Positions 15,450 to 24,108 of a stretch of DNA of 64,000 bases are shown one piece after another (position 1 is the stretch's first letter; the number at the start of each line of letters is the position of its first letter). A model generated the notes under the pieces. The model had not been told where the DNA came from, searched no databases, and saw only the letters and a program-made list of their open reading frames with translations. The DNA comes from Rhizobiales bacterium UBA1912 (GTDB taxonomy: Bacteria > Pseudomonadota > Alphaproteobacteria > Rhizobiales > Devosiaceae): the NCBI GenBank assembly GCA_002337455.1, contig DDGC01000002.1:1-64000 (forward strand). The letters are read 5' to 3'. The position numbers were made by a program, and so were the translations under genes.

Positions 15450-16694
15450 TCAGGCTTTGGGTTTGGCAGGCGCCCTGCGGGCCGGCGCTTTTGGCGCGGC
15501 GCCGGTTTTGACGGTGCCGGCCTTGGGCGTTGCGGCCTTTTTGGCGGCAGGCTTGCGAGCTGGCTTGGCGGGCATGGCGACCCCTCCAGCGGCACCGACG
15601 ACACCCTCATCGGGCGTACCTTCTTTGGTCGCGTTGGCGGGCTCGGCCGACTTGGCTGCAGGCGCACGGGCGGGCGCAGCGACGCCAGAGGTGATGGGCC
15701 TGCCGCCCTCGTCGAAACGGTGAAAGAGATCGCCCTTGGGGGCAAAGCTGATCTGGGCGCCTGCCTTGTAGGGGGTCTTGCCCTCCTGACGAATGATGAC
15801 CGCCTCTTCCTCCCCGTTATCGACATAGATGTAACTGTCGGAGCCAAGGTCTTCGGAATAGATGACCTTTCCCGTCCAGGCGCCGTTGCCGTTGGGCACG
15901 ATTTCCATGTGCTCGGGGCGCACGCCGACGGTGGTCGCCTTGTAGGAGGAGGCATTCTTGCCAGTGAGGAAATTCATTTTCGGCGAACCGATAAAGCCCG
16001 CAACGAACAGCGACTGGGGCTGGTCATAAAGCTCCATGGGCGTGCCCACCTGCATGACAACGCCGTCCTTGAGCACCACGATGCGATCGGCCAGCGTCAT
16101 GGCCTCGACCTGATCGTGGGTGACGTAGACCATTGTGGTGCCGGGCAGCGATTCCTTGAGCTTGGCGATCTCCATGCGGGTCGCGACGCGCAGGGCGGCA
16201 TCAAGGTTCGAGAGCGGTTCGTCGAACAGGAAGACCTGGGGATTGCGCACGATGGCGCGGCCGATGGCGACGCGCTGGCGCTGACCGCCGGAAAGTGCCT
16301 TGGGAAGCCGTTCGAGATAAGGGCCGAGCTGGAGCATATCGGCAGCGGCCTCGACCTTCTTTTTGATCTCGTCCTTGGGGGTGCGGGTCAGTTTGAGCGA
16401 ATAGGCCATGTTGTCGAACACGGTCATATGCGGATAAAGCGCATAGGACTGGAAGACCATGGCGATGCCGCGTTTGGAGGGTGCGACGTCGTTGACGACA
16501 CGGCCGCCGATCTCGAGCTGGCCCGAAGAAATCGTCTCGAGCCCCGAGATGGTGCGCAAAAGGGTCGACTTGCCGCAGCCCGAAGGGCCGACGAAGACGA
16601 TGAACTCACCCGACTTGATGTCGAGATTTATGTCCTTGAGCACTTCGACATTGCCGTAGCGCTTGTAAAGATTGCTGATCTGCAGGTCAGACAT
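15450..16694 (-). CDS. aglK: Sugar ABC transporter ATPase (UgpC/AglK type) with lysine/alanine-rich tail
   Basis: AglK powers alpha-glucoside import by the AglEFG complex. The 414-residue protein has Walker A GPSGCGKST (36-44), LSGGQ (134-138), FLFDEP (155-160) and a TOBE-like C-terminal domain to about residue 335. It then carries an unusual 79-residue tail (336-414) of Ala, Pro and Lys repeats such as PARKPAAKKAATPKAG, resembling histone H1-like low-complexity tails. Two ATGs are adjacent; the second (16694) is better spaced from GGGGAGG. It lies 25 bases downstream of aglA, so the two probably form an operon. Confidence 0.9.
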   Translation of the reverse strand: MSDLQISNLYKRYGNVEVLKDINLDIKSGEFIVFVGPSGCGKSTLLRTISGLETISSGQLEIGGRVVNDVAPSKRGIAMVFQSYALYPHMTVFDNMAYSLKLTRTPKDEIKKKVEAAADMLQLGPYLERLPKALSGGQRQRVAIGRAIVRNPQVFLFDEPLSNLDAALRVATRMEIAKLKESLPGTTMVYVTHDQVEAMTLADRIVVLKDGVVMQVGTPMELYDQPQSLFVAGFIGSPKMNFLTGKNASSYKATTVGVRPEHMEIVPNGNGAWTGKVIYSEDLGSDSYIYVDNGEEEAVIIRQEGKTPYKAGAQISFAPKGDLFHRFDEGGRPITSGVAAPARAPAAKSAEPANATKEGTPDEGVVGAAGGVAMPAKPARKPAAKKAATPKAGTVKTGAAPKAPARRAPAKPKA

Positions 16695-16719
16695 CATCCC
16701 TCCCCTGGGCACATTGCCC

Positions 16720-18402
16720 TTAGTTTATGCGTCCAATATAGGCCCCGAACGGACCGAAACTCAACCGATTGCTCTCCAACTGGGCATCGGCGCCGGGCGC
16801 TCCGGCATCTTCCAGCACAAGGCCGTCCGGCACGTCGAAAACGGTTGGCTCGGCGCCCATGTTAAAGGCGCAGAACAGTCTGTCTTCGCCGACGGTGCGC
16901 GTAAAGGCCAGGACCGTATCGGGCGTTCCCTCTACAAGTTCGAGATCGCCTTTGATGAGCACCGGATGCTCGCGCCGGAAGCGCAGGATAGCGCGATAGA
17001 GCGACAGAATCGAATTGGCGACATTGTCCTGCTGGTCGACTGCGTAAGGCAAATGCTGGGCCGGCACGGGCAGCCATGTGCGGTTGGCCGACGAGAACCC
17101 GCCATTGCGAACATGGGCCTGCCAGACCATGGGCGTACGGCAACCGTCGCGGCCCTTGAACTCGGGCCAGAATTCGATGCCGTAGGGATCGACAAGGTCG
17201 TCATAGGCGATTTCGGCCTCGGTCAGGCCAAGTTCCTCGCCCTGATACAGGCAGACCGAGCCGCGCATTGTCAAGAGCAAGAGCGCGGCCTGACGGGTCA
17301 GGCGATCCTCGAACCCATGCGGCGCCCAGCGGCTGACGTGGCGGACGACGTCGTGATTGGAAAACGCAAGGCAGATCCAGCCGTTGGGCGCCTTTTCCTG
17401 CGTCAGGCGAAGCGCGTCGCGGAAATGGCCGGCCGTGTATTCGCCGCCGAGGTAATCGAAGGTGTAGCACATGTGCAGCTTGTCATCGCCCGAAGTGTAT
17501 TGGGCCATGACTTCGAGCTGGTGCTGGGCATCGCCGATTTCGCCAACGGCAGTAGTGCCGGGATACTCGTTGAGCAGCGCGCGCATGCGCTGGAGGAAGG
17601 CGATGTTTTCAGGCTGGCTCTTGTCGTAGAGGTGTTCCTGAAGGTTGTAGGGGTTAACCGCTGGCGCGGTGGATGCGTTGTATTCCTCGGGGCGGACGGG
17701 CGGGTTGTTTTCGAGCCCCTGGGAGTGGAAATAGAAGTTGACCGTATCGAGCCGGAAGCCATCGACCCCGCGTTCGAGCCAGAAACGCATCTCGCCCAGC
17801 AGGGCATCCTGGACGGCGGGGTTGTGGAAATTGAGATCGGGCTGGGAGACAAGGAAGTTGTGCAGGTAATACTGCATGCGCCGGCCGTCCCAATGCCAGC
17901 CGGAGCCGCCAAAGATCGAGAGCCAGTTGTTGGGCGGGCTGCCATCGGGCTTGGGGTCGGCCCAGACGTACCAATCGGCCTTTTCATTGGTGCGCGAGAG
18001 GCGGCTTTCGGCGAACCAGGGGTGGCGGTCGGACGAGTGCGAGATCACCTGATCGATGATGACTTTCAGGCCCAGCGAATGGGCCTTTTCCAGCAACCGG
18101 TCGAAATCTTCGAGCGAGCCGAAAGTCGGATCGATGTCGCGATAATTGGAGACGTCGTAGCCGAAGTCCTTCATGGGCGAGGTAAAGACCGGGGAGAGCC
18201 AGATGGCATCGACCCCCAGATCGGCGACGTATTCCAGCCGCGATGTGATGCCCACCAGATCGCCCACGCCATCGGTGTTGTTGTCCTGAAATGAGCGCGG
18301 GTAAATCTGGTAGATCACCGCGCCGCGCCACCAGTCCCTGGCGGCGGAAGACGTATCTTCGGGATGCACGAACTGACGTGACTCGGTCGCAAAATAACTC
18401 AT
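16720..18402 (-). CDS. aglA: Alpha-glucosidase, GH13 family
   Basis: The 560-residue cytoplasmic enzyme hydrolyses alpha-glucosides such as sucrose, maltose, isomaltose or trehalose after uptake. GH13 features are clear: YQIYPRSFQD near the N-terminus, GFRLDT with nucleophile D219, acid/base E288 in VGEIGD, and transition-state stabiliser D351 in FSNHD. I chose the ATG at 18402 with GGGGGAG 11 bases upstream; a Met 12 codons earlier adds nothing conserved. It is divergent from aglR, with a LacI-type operator between them, and is followed by aglK. A paralogue (aglA2) at 38364 serves the mal cluster. Confidence 0.94.
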   Translation of the reverse strand: MSYFATESRQFVHPEDTSSAARDWWRGAVIYQIYPRSFQDNNTDGVGDLVGITSRLEYVADLGVDAIWLSPVFTSPMKDFGYDVSNYRDIDPTFGSLEDFDRLLEKAHSLGLKVIIDQVISHSSDRHPWFAESRLSRTNEKADWYVWADPKPDGSPPNNWLSIFGGSGWHWDGRRMQYYLHNFLVSQPDLNFHNPAVQDALLGEMRFWLERGVDGFRLDTVNFYFHSQGLENNPPVRPEEYNASTAPAVNPYNLQEHLYDKSQPENIAFLQRMRALLNEYPGTTAVGEIGDAQHQLEVMAQYTSGDDKLHMCYTFDYLGGEYTAGHFRDALRLTQEKAPNGWICLAFSNHDVVRHVSRWAPHGFEDRLTRQAALLLLTMRGSVCLYQGEELGLTEAEIAYDDLVDPYGIEFWPEFKGRDGCRTPMVWQAHVRNGGFSSANRTWLPVPAQHLPYAVDQQDNVANSILSLYRAILRFRREHPVLIKGDLELVEGTPDTVLAFTRTVGEDRLFCAFNMGAEPTVFDVPDGLVLEDAGAPGADAQLESNRLSFGPFGAYIGRIN

Positions 18403-18518
18403 CGCCGAGCGAACTCCCCCTAAGCGTAAACGCGGCAAGGTTCATCCCTGCCCGCAGATGTAGAACCCTGACTTCGGAGCGCCCTCAAGCAGCCGCCCAG
18501 CGCCGTTATTGCTTGTAT

Positions 18519-18532
18519 CCAAAACGTTTTGG
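18519..18532. promoter_or_regulatory. LacI-family (AglR) operator between aglA and aglR
   Basis: CCAAAACGTTTTGG is a perfect 14-bp palindrome with the central CG typical of LacI-family operators. The same sequence recurs upstream of aglE (23475-23488), tying the two halves of the agl regulon together. AglR is the obvious candidate protein. Confidence 0.85.
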
Positions 18533-18685
18533 CTTAGAATCCTTACGCTGGCGGCCCGGCTGGCGTCAACCGGGTCTTGCATTGTCTCGCGCAATATTGT
18601 GCAAGAGGCGGCAAAGCTGCACCCGCTTGAAAAGCGATTGGATCAGCAGGGTAAGGCGCTTGGGTGGAGGAGCCCTGAACAGACG

Positions 18686-19774
18686 ATGACTACAGGCCCG
18701 AACCGGTCGCGCAAGCATGCCGGGGCGCAGAACCGCAACGTTACGATCAAGGATCTGGCGGCCGAACTGAACGTTTCGATCACCACCATATCGCGGGCGC
18801 TCAACGGCTATACCGATGTCGGCGAAAAAACCCGCAAGAAGGTGATCGATGCGGCGCGCCGTCTCGGCTACACACCCAACCGCAACGCTCAACGGCTGGT
18901 GACGCGGCGCAGTCATTCGATTGCCTGGGTACAGGCCGATGATGACAACAAGTTCGTCGATCCGCATTTCGTCGAGGTGATGGCCGGCGTTCTGCGCGAA
19001 GCGCGGATCGATCACTACGATATCGTGATGACAAGCGAGACGCCCGAAAGGCAACTGGCGGCCTATGAGCGCTATGTGCGCGATGGAAGCGTCGACGGAT
19101 TTATCGTCGACCTGCCGCGCCCTAACGATCCGCGCATCAATTTTCTGCTTGAGGCCGATGTGCCGTTTGTCGTGCATGGGCGTGAGGACCGGCAGGACCG
19201 CTATGGCTGGGTGGATGTCGACAATTACGGCAATTTCTACAACCTCACCAAGCTGATCCTGGCCAATGGGCACAAGCGGATTGCCTTCATCAACGGCGAT
19301 GAGCGGTTTCTCTACGCTACGACGCGGCGGCAGGCGGTTTACGATGCGCTTCGCGATCTCGGGCACCCACCCGAAACCGTGATGTATCTCGAAGGCACCC
19401 ACCCGATGGTGGAGGCCGGGTTCCAGCTCACCGAACTGGCGCTGGCCGACCCCTCGATTACCGCTTTCCTCTATTCATCGATCCTTCTGGCGACCGAAGG
19501 GTTGACTGCGGTATCGCGGGCCGGACGCGTTCCGGGCCAAGACGTGATGATCGCCTCGATGAATGACGAGCTGCAATATCTCAACCTTGCGCCTGTCGAT
19601 GGCCAGATCACCTATGTCCGCTCCTCGCTGCGGACAGCGGGCCGGGCGCTGGTGGCCGAAGTGATCCGGCAATGCGAGCGCAAAAAGACGAGCGGCACGC
19701 TGATCCCGTCGCTGTTCGATCTCGGCGAGGGCGTGTCTGGAGATGCGATTGCCGGGAGTGTGCATTTCGCATGA
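18686..19774 (+). CDS. aglR: LacI-family transcriptional regulator of alpha-glucoside genes
   Basis: AglR (362 residues) has an N-terminal LacI HTH (NVTIKDLAAELNVSITTISRALNG, about residues 15-60) with the hinge segment RRLGYTPNRNAQRLVTRR, then a periplasmic-binding-protein-like sugar domain to the end. It is predicted to repress the agl genes from the CCAAAACGTTTTGG sites and be released by an alpha-glucoside. I start at the ATG at 18686. A much longer in-frame extension to 18509 would run through the operator and is unlikely. A strong bidirectional terminator follows. It lies between aglA and aglG, in the opposite orientation. Confidence 0.92.
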   Translation: MTTGPNRSRKHAGAQNRNVTIKDLAAELNVSITTISRALNGYTDVGEKTRKKVIDAARRLGYTPNRNAQRLVTRRSHSIAWVQADDDNKFVDPHFVEVMAGVLREARIDHYDIVMTSETPERQLAAYERYVRDGSVDGFIVDLPRPNDPRINFLLEADVPFVVHGREDRQDRYGWVDVDNYGNFYNLTKLILANGHKRIAFINGDERFLYATTRRQAVYDALRDLGHPPETVMYLEGTHPMVEAGFQLTELALADPSITAFLYSSILLATEGLTAVSRAGRVPGQDVMIASMNDELQYLNLAPVDGQITYVRSSLRTAGRALVAEVIRQCERKKTSGTLIPSLFDLGEGVSGDAIAGSVHFA

Positions 19775-19775
19775 A

Positions 19776-19803
19776 AAAGGGCCGCCTTTCGGGCGGCCCT
19801 TTT
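19776..19803. terminator. Bidirectional terminator between aglR and aglG
   Basis: GGGCCGCC (19779-19786) pairs perfectly with GGCGGCCC (19792-19799) around a TTTCG loop, with AAAA before and TTTT after. It can end both aglR and the convergent aglEFG operon. Confidence 0.9.
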
Positions 19804-19822
19804 GTCTGAATGGTGCTTGGCC

Positions 19823-21022
19823 TCAGCCGCCCTTGACCGAACCGGCCAGAAGGCCGCGGACGAAGTAGCGCTGGAGTGAGAAGAACACGATCAGCGGGAC
19901 GATGATCGAGATGAACGCCCCCGCCGTCAGGATTTCCCAGTTGTCGCCGCGCGAACCGAGCAGGGCGCGCAACTGCCCGGTCAACACCAGTTCGTCCTGG
20001 CTCTGCCCGAGGAACACGATGGCGACCAGAAGGTCGTTCCAGACCCAGAGGAACTGGAAGATGGCAAAGGACGCCAGGGCCGGGAACGAGAGTGGCAGGA
20101 CCATGGTGGCGAAAATCTGGAAGTGCGAGGCACCGTCCATACGCGCGCTTTCCATGATCTCGCGCGGCAGGCCCGCCATATAATTGCGCAGCAGATATAT
20201 GGCGAGCGGCAGACCGAAGGCGGTGTGGGCAAGCCATATCCCGAGATAGGATTTCGAGTTGCCGCCGAACGTCGTCGCGATGCCGTTATACATGCGCAAC
20301 AGCGGTATGAGTGACATCTGCAACGGCACGACGAGCAGGCCGACCATCAGTGCGACCAGCAATGTTCGGCCCGGAAACCGCATCCACGCCAGCGCATAGG
20401 CAGCGAAGGCAGCGATAAGGATGGGAATGATGGTGGCCGGCACCGTGACCGTGAACGAATTGACGAACGCCCGCCCAATGCCGGCCGAGGTCAGCACTTC
20501 GGTATAGTTTTCCAGCGTAAACCGGGGCGGAACCGCCGAGGTGTAGAACAGCCTTACGCGGTCATGCTCGAAGGCGGTGGGTGAGGTCCAGACATAGGAC
20601 CCGTCTTCGGAAACGATGATTTCGCCGCCAACGCGCATTTGTGCCGGAGAGCCGACGGCAAACTCGGTTGGATTGTTGATCGAGGTGCCGAAGCTGACGA
20701 TGGTCTCGTTAGAGCCCTCCGCCAGAACATTGCCGCGAATGACGTATTGACCGCCCTCCTCGACCTGATCGGCAGCGGTGCCGAGGACACCGACGCTGCT
20801 CCGCTCAACGGTGGTCAGCGAAGTCCACCAGCCGGAAACGGCCAGTTGGTCCTTGTCGCGGACCGAGGAAATGAGCAGGCCGAACGTGGGCACTGTCCAG
20901 ATCACGACGAGGAGCAGCAGGGCAAGATGGGCCACTGCGCGCCCCGGTGTGACACGGACCTTGCTCATCCAGCCGCTTCTGGCCTCAGCGCTTGTCGTTT
21001 GCACGTCTGCAATCGTAGCCAT
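19823..21022 (-). CDS. aglG: Alpha-glucoside ABC transporter permease
   Basis: AglG is one of two inner-membrane permeases of the alpha-glucoside importer (MalG-like). It is 399 residues because a large soluble loop of about 120 residues lies between the first helix and the core; this insert is characteristic of AglG. The EAA loop reads REIMESARMDGASHFQIFATMVLPL. The C-terminus ends LAGSVKGG, as in MalG-type permeases. The start ATG overlaps the aglF stop by one base (TGATG), showing coupled translation. Confidence 0.93.
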   Translation of the reverse strand: MATIADVQTTSAEARSGWMSKVRVTPGRAVAHLALLLLVVIWTVPTFGLLISSVRDKDQLAVSGWWTSLTTVERSSVGVLGTAADQVEEGGQYVIRGNVLAEGSNETIVSFGTSINNPTEFAVGSPAQMRVGGEIIVSEDGSYVWTSPTAFEHDRVRLFYTSAVPPRFTLENYTEVLTSAGIGRAFVNSFTVTVPATIIPILIAAFAAYALAWMRFPGRTLLVALMVGLLVVPLQMSLIPLLRMYNGIATTFGGNSKSYLGIWLAHTAFGLPLAIYLLRNYMAGLPREIMESARMDGASHFQIFATMVLPLSFPALASFAIFQFLWVWNDLLVAIVFLGQSQDELVLTGQLRALLGSRGDNWEILTAGAFISIIVPLIVFFSLQRYFVRGLLAGSVKGG

Positions 21023-22029
21023 CAGTGCGTCCCCTGTTCAGAGCTGGCCTGGCGGATGTTCCAGATCATCACGGGCAGAACCGCGATCATGATGACCAGT
21101 GCAACGACCGAGCCGTGGCCGAAATGGTTGGCGCGGAACATCTGGTCGTACATGAGGTTGGCCAGAACCTGTGTGTCCCATTGCCCGCCGGTCATGGCGA
21201 GCACGATGTCGAAGATCTTGAGCACGACGATGGTGATTGTCGTCCAGACCACAAGGATGGTGGGCAGGATCTGCGGGATCATGATATCGAAAAATATCCT
21301 GATGTCGCTGGCGCCGTCGATGCGCGCGGCCTCAATGGTTTCCTCGGGGATGCCGCGAAGCGCCGCCGAGAGAATGACCATGGCAAAGCCGGTCTGAATC
21401 CAGACAAGGATCACCATAAGGAAAAAATTGTTCCAGAATGGCAGCGTGATCCAGGCCTGGGGCTCGCCACCGAACGCCATGACCATGGCGTTGAGCAGGC
21501 CGATCTGCTCGCCGGTGCCCCGATAGTCATAGATGAACTTCCAGATTACCGATGCGCCGACAAAGGAGATGGCCATCGGCATGAAAACCAGTGACTTGGC
21601 GATGTTGCCCCACCAGAGCCTGTCGGCAAGGACCGCGACCAGCAGGCCAAAGGCCGTGGCTGCCGAGGGCACCACGATAAGCCACAGCGCGTTGTTGATA
21701 AGCGACTGCACAAATGCGGGGCTGCCGAGCGCCCACAACCAGTTTGACGTACCGACGAAATTGCGCCCGCCGCCATCGTAGAAGGTCAGCCGTATGGTCT
21801 CGAAAACCGGATAGACCAAGTAGACCGTGAGAAAGAACAGTGCCGGAAACAGGAAGAGCCACGGACGAATTCGGGTCCGCAGTGTATCCCGCCGAATGGA
21901 GGTGGGACCGTCCACGTTCTCGGTCGACAAAAGCCTGTCGAGAAGCCAGTTGCTTCCCCAGAAATAGATAAAGGCAAAACCAACGCCGACGACAATGGTT
22001 ATGGCCGCATATAGAATCTGATTGACCAT
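21022..22029 (-). CDS. aglF: Alpha-glucoside ABC transporter permease
   Basis: AglF (335 residues) is the MalF-type partner permease. It has eight or so membrane helices and an EAA loop ETIEAARIDGASDIRIFFDIMIPQI. The N-terminal helix is followed by a short cytoplasmic stretch, then a second helix (FLFPALFFLTVYLVYPVFE). It overlaps aglG by one base and is separated from aglE by 77 bases containing two hairpins. Confidence 0.93.
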   Translation of the reverse strand: MVNQILYAAITIVVGVGFAFIYFWGSNWLLDRLLSTENVDGPTSIRRDTLRTRIRPWLFLFPALFFLTVYLVYPVFETIRLTFYDGGGRNFVGTSNWLWALGSPAFVQSLINNALWLIVVPSAATAFGLLVAVLADRLWWGNIAKSLVFMPMAISFVGASVIWKFIYDYRGTGEQIGLLNAMVMAFGGEPQAWITLPFWNNFFLMVILVWIQTGFAMVILSAALRGIPEETIEAARIDGASDIRIFFDIMIPQILPTILVVWTTITIVVLKIFDIVLAMTGGQWDTQVLANLMYDQMFRANHFGHGSVVALVIMIAVLPVMIWNIRQASSEQGTH

Positions 22030-22041
22030 CGGGCTCCCCCC

Positions 22042-22093
22042 ACGCTCTTTTTGAGCGTCTTGTTGAAACGCCGGAGCGATGAACGCTCCGGCG
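22042..22093 (-). promoter_or_regulatory. Intercistronic hairpins between aglE and aglF
   Basis: Reading the minus strand, a 10-bp stem CGCCGGAGCG / CGCTCCGGCG (22069-22093, 5-base loop) follows the aglE stop, then a smaller 6-bp stem (22042-22058, ACGCTC/GAGCGT). There is no long T-run. Such hairpins after binding-protein genes often protect the upstream mRNA and reduce read-through, giving more AglE than permease; that role is inferred. Confidence 0.6.
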
Positions 22094-22106
22094 TCAGTTT
22101 GTCAGG

Positions 22107-23414
22107 TCAGAGGTTATTCCAGGCAGCTTCGATCTCGGAAGCCGCTTCCTCGGCGGACGCGCCGCCGACGAAATCGACCATGCCGGTCCAGAATGCACCG
22201 GCGCCGATGGCACCTGGCATCAGATCCGAACCGTCGAACCGGAAGGTATCGGCAGCGAGCAGGATTTCGCCCTGGGCGCGCAGCGTGTCATCTGCATAGG
22301 CAGCAAGATCGACGCCGGTGTGCGGTGTGAGAAAGCCTGCAGTGGCCATCCAGATTTCGTGCGCTTCGGGATCCTTGAGGAAGTCCATGAAAGCGCGCGC
22401 ACCCGGGGTGTCGTTGGTGATGGCGGCAAGAGTGCCGGCACCAAGAACGGGGCTACCGAGATCTTTTTCAGCATAGCCGGGGAAGTAGAAGAAGTCGGCG
22501 TCCACACCGAGTTCGGTCCCATCGGGGAAGAACGCCGAGATGAACGAAGCCTGGCGATGCATGTAGCACTGCGGCGGCACCTGGAAGAGACCGGTGGGGC
22601 TATCACGGAAGTCGGTGGTGCCGACAGCCTGAGCGCCACCAGCGGCCCAACCGTCAGTCTTGACGAAGGTGCCGAAGGTATCGATCGCTTCGACAACGCG
22701 CGGGTCATCGAAGGGGATTTCGTGAGCGACCCACTGGTCATAGACGCTGGGCTCCTGCGTGCGGAGCATCAGATCTTCCACCCAGTCAGTGGCCGGCCAG
22801 CCAGTCGCAGCATCCGACCCGATGCCGATGCACCACGGCGTGCCGCCATCGGCGACGATCTGCTCGGACAGAGCCAGCAGGTCTTCCATGGATTCGGGCA
22901 CTTCATAGCCGGCGTCAGCGAAGTTGTCGGGAACGTACCAGACCAGCGACTTCAGATTGACGTTGTAGAAGAAGCCGTAAAGCTCTTCCTCGCCAGTCTC
23001 GTTGGCGTATGTGCCAAGATCGACCCAGGATTCGCCAGCGGCGTAGTTGTTGAGGATCCAGTCACCCGACCCTTCAGGCAGCGGAGACAGGAAGCCCTGG
23101 GACGCCATGTTGGCGGCAAGTCCGGGCTGGGGGAAGAATGTGACTTCCGGTGCAGAACCGGCCTGAGCGTCAATGACGATCTGCTGCTCGAGGCTGTCGG
23201 AACCGACATATTCAGCGTTTGCGCCGGTGCGCTCATTGAAGGCATCGACAACCGCTGTAAAGGATTCGATCTCAACACCACCGACCCAGGGGCCGAAAAT
23301 GGTAAGTTCTTCGCCGTTCAAGTCAGGCAGGTCGACGGCCTGCGCAGCGGCGGGAGCCGCAAGGGCAAGGGAAAGCGCCAGAGCCGATGCTCCAGCCAGT
23401 AGGGTTTTGTGCAT
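22107..23414 (-). CDS. aglE: Alpha-glucoside ABC transporter substrate-binding protein
   Basis: AglE (435 residues) is the periplasmic binding protein. It has a signal peptide (MHKTLLAGASALALSLALA, cleaved near AAAQA) and a family 1-type solute-binding fold with ELTIFGPWVGGVEIESF at the mature N-terminus. It captures alpha-glucosides for AglFG. The ATG at 23414 follows GGGAGGA at good spacing. Upstream lie two tandem AglR-type operators. The order aglE-aglF-aglG matches the Sinorhizobium agl operon; aglA and aglK follow only after the inverted aglR. Confidence 0.94.
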   Translation of the reverse strand: MHKTLLAGASALALSLALAAPAAAQAVDLPDLNGEELTIFGPWVGGVEIESFTAVVDAFNERTGANAEYVGSDSLEQQIVIDAQAGSAPEVTFFPQPGLAANMASQGFLSPLPEGSGDWILNNYAAGESWVDLGTYANETGEEELYGFFYNVNLKSLVWYVPDNFADAGYEVPESMEDLLALSEQIVADGGTPWCIGIGSDAATGWPATDWVEDLMLRTQEPSVYDQWVAHEIPFDDPRVVEAIDTFGTFVKTDGWAAGGAQAVGTTDFRDSPTGLFQVPPQCYMHRQASFISAFFPDGTELGVDADFFYFPGYAEKDLGSPVLGAGTLAAITNDTPGARAFMDFLKDPEAHEIWMATAGFLTPHTGVDLAAYADDTLRAQGEILLAADTFRFDGSDLMPGAIGAGAFWTGMVDFVGGASAEEAASEIEAAWNNL

Positions 23415-23474
23415 GTAGTCCTCCCATAGCACATAAAGACGCAGTTACGGCGCCTGATCGCCGAATACGACATT

Positions 23475-23488
23475 CCAAAACGTTTTGG
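23475..23488. promoter_or_regulatory. AglR operator 1 upstream of aglE
   Basis: Perfect CCAAAACGTTTTGG, identical to the site at 18519-18532. It lies about 61 bases upstream of the aglE start, in the promoter region. Confidence 0.85.
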
Positions 23489-23491
23489 CAA

Positions 23492-23505
23492 CCAAAACGT
23501 TTTTG
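23492..23505. promoter_or_regulatory. AglR operator 2 upstream of aglE (one mismatch)
   Basis: CCAAAACGTTTTTG differs from the consensus palindrome at one base and lies 17 bases from operator 1. The two sites are therefore in tandem, allowing side-by-side repressor dimers. Confidence 0.75.
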
Positions 23506-23627
23506 CCGCCCCTTTTAGCAGTATGGGCTTTGTCGTGCGGCCATTCGAGCGTTGCACAAAGCTGCTGGTTTGCCAAGCCGGTAACGCGGTATTGCGGGGG
23601 TTGGATACGGCGATTGCGCGCGCCCGA

Positions 23628-24017
23628 TCAGCCTTCGGACTCGCCGGAACCGGCGTCGTAACGCGCCCGGGCGAGATCAATGGCGGAAACGTTTTCCACT
23701 GCCCAATTGCTCAGAACGGTTACCGGCGTCTGCAGCGACCGCCCAAGGTCGGTCAACTCGTACTCGACATGGGGCGGGAGCGCAGCAATGACGGTGCGAC
23801 AGACCAGGCCGTCCCGCTCGAGGCCGCGCAGGGTGCGGGTCAGCATGCGCTGGGAAATATCGTCGATAGAGCGGAGCAATTGCCCGAAACGCAAAGGCCC
23901 ATCCCCCAACCGCGTTACGATCAACAGGCTCCATTTGTCGCCGATGCGCGCCAGAACCTGACTGATCTTGAGGCAATCCTCGGTCGGGTGCGACTTTTGC
24001 AGCGCCGTTACATTCAT
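23628..24017 (-). CDS. HxlR-family winged-helix transcriptional regulator
   Basis: The 129-residue protein matches the HxlR family. It has an N-terminal Cys in the TEDCLKISQVLARIGDKWSLLIV segment, then LRFGQLLRSIDDISQRMLTRTLRGLERDGLVCR, and a C-terminal DLGRSLQTPV. HxlR regulators often sense redox or reactive electrophiles and control the adjacent gene. It is divergent from the flavoprotein fusion at 24109, its likely target. I chose the ATG at 24017 (MNVTALQKSH); a start at 24071 is possible but would run into the palindrome. Confidence 0.9.
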   Translation of the reverse strand: MNVTALQKSHPTEDCLKISQVLARIGDKWSLLIVTRLGDGPLRFGQLLRSIDDISQRMLTRTLRGLERDGLVCRTVIAALPPHVEYELTDLGRSLQTPVTVLSNWAVENVSAIDLARARYDAGSGESEG

Positions 24018-24064
24018 GTGCCTTACCTTACAGAAAAGTGCCGTCTTGCAGGCAATCTTACTTA

Positions 24065-24080
24065 CTATCATATACGATAG
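24065..24080. promoter_or_regulatory. Candidate HxlR operator
   Basis: CTATCATATACGATAG has complementary CTATC/GATAG ends around six AT-rich bases. It lies between the divergent hxlR-type gene and the flavoprotein gene, 29 bases before the latter's ATG. Binding by the neighbouring HxlR protein is inferred. Confidence 0.55.
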
Positions 24081-24108
24081 GAACCAATAGTAACAAGAGG
24101 AACGGGCA

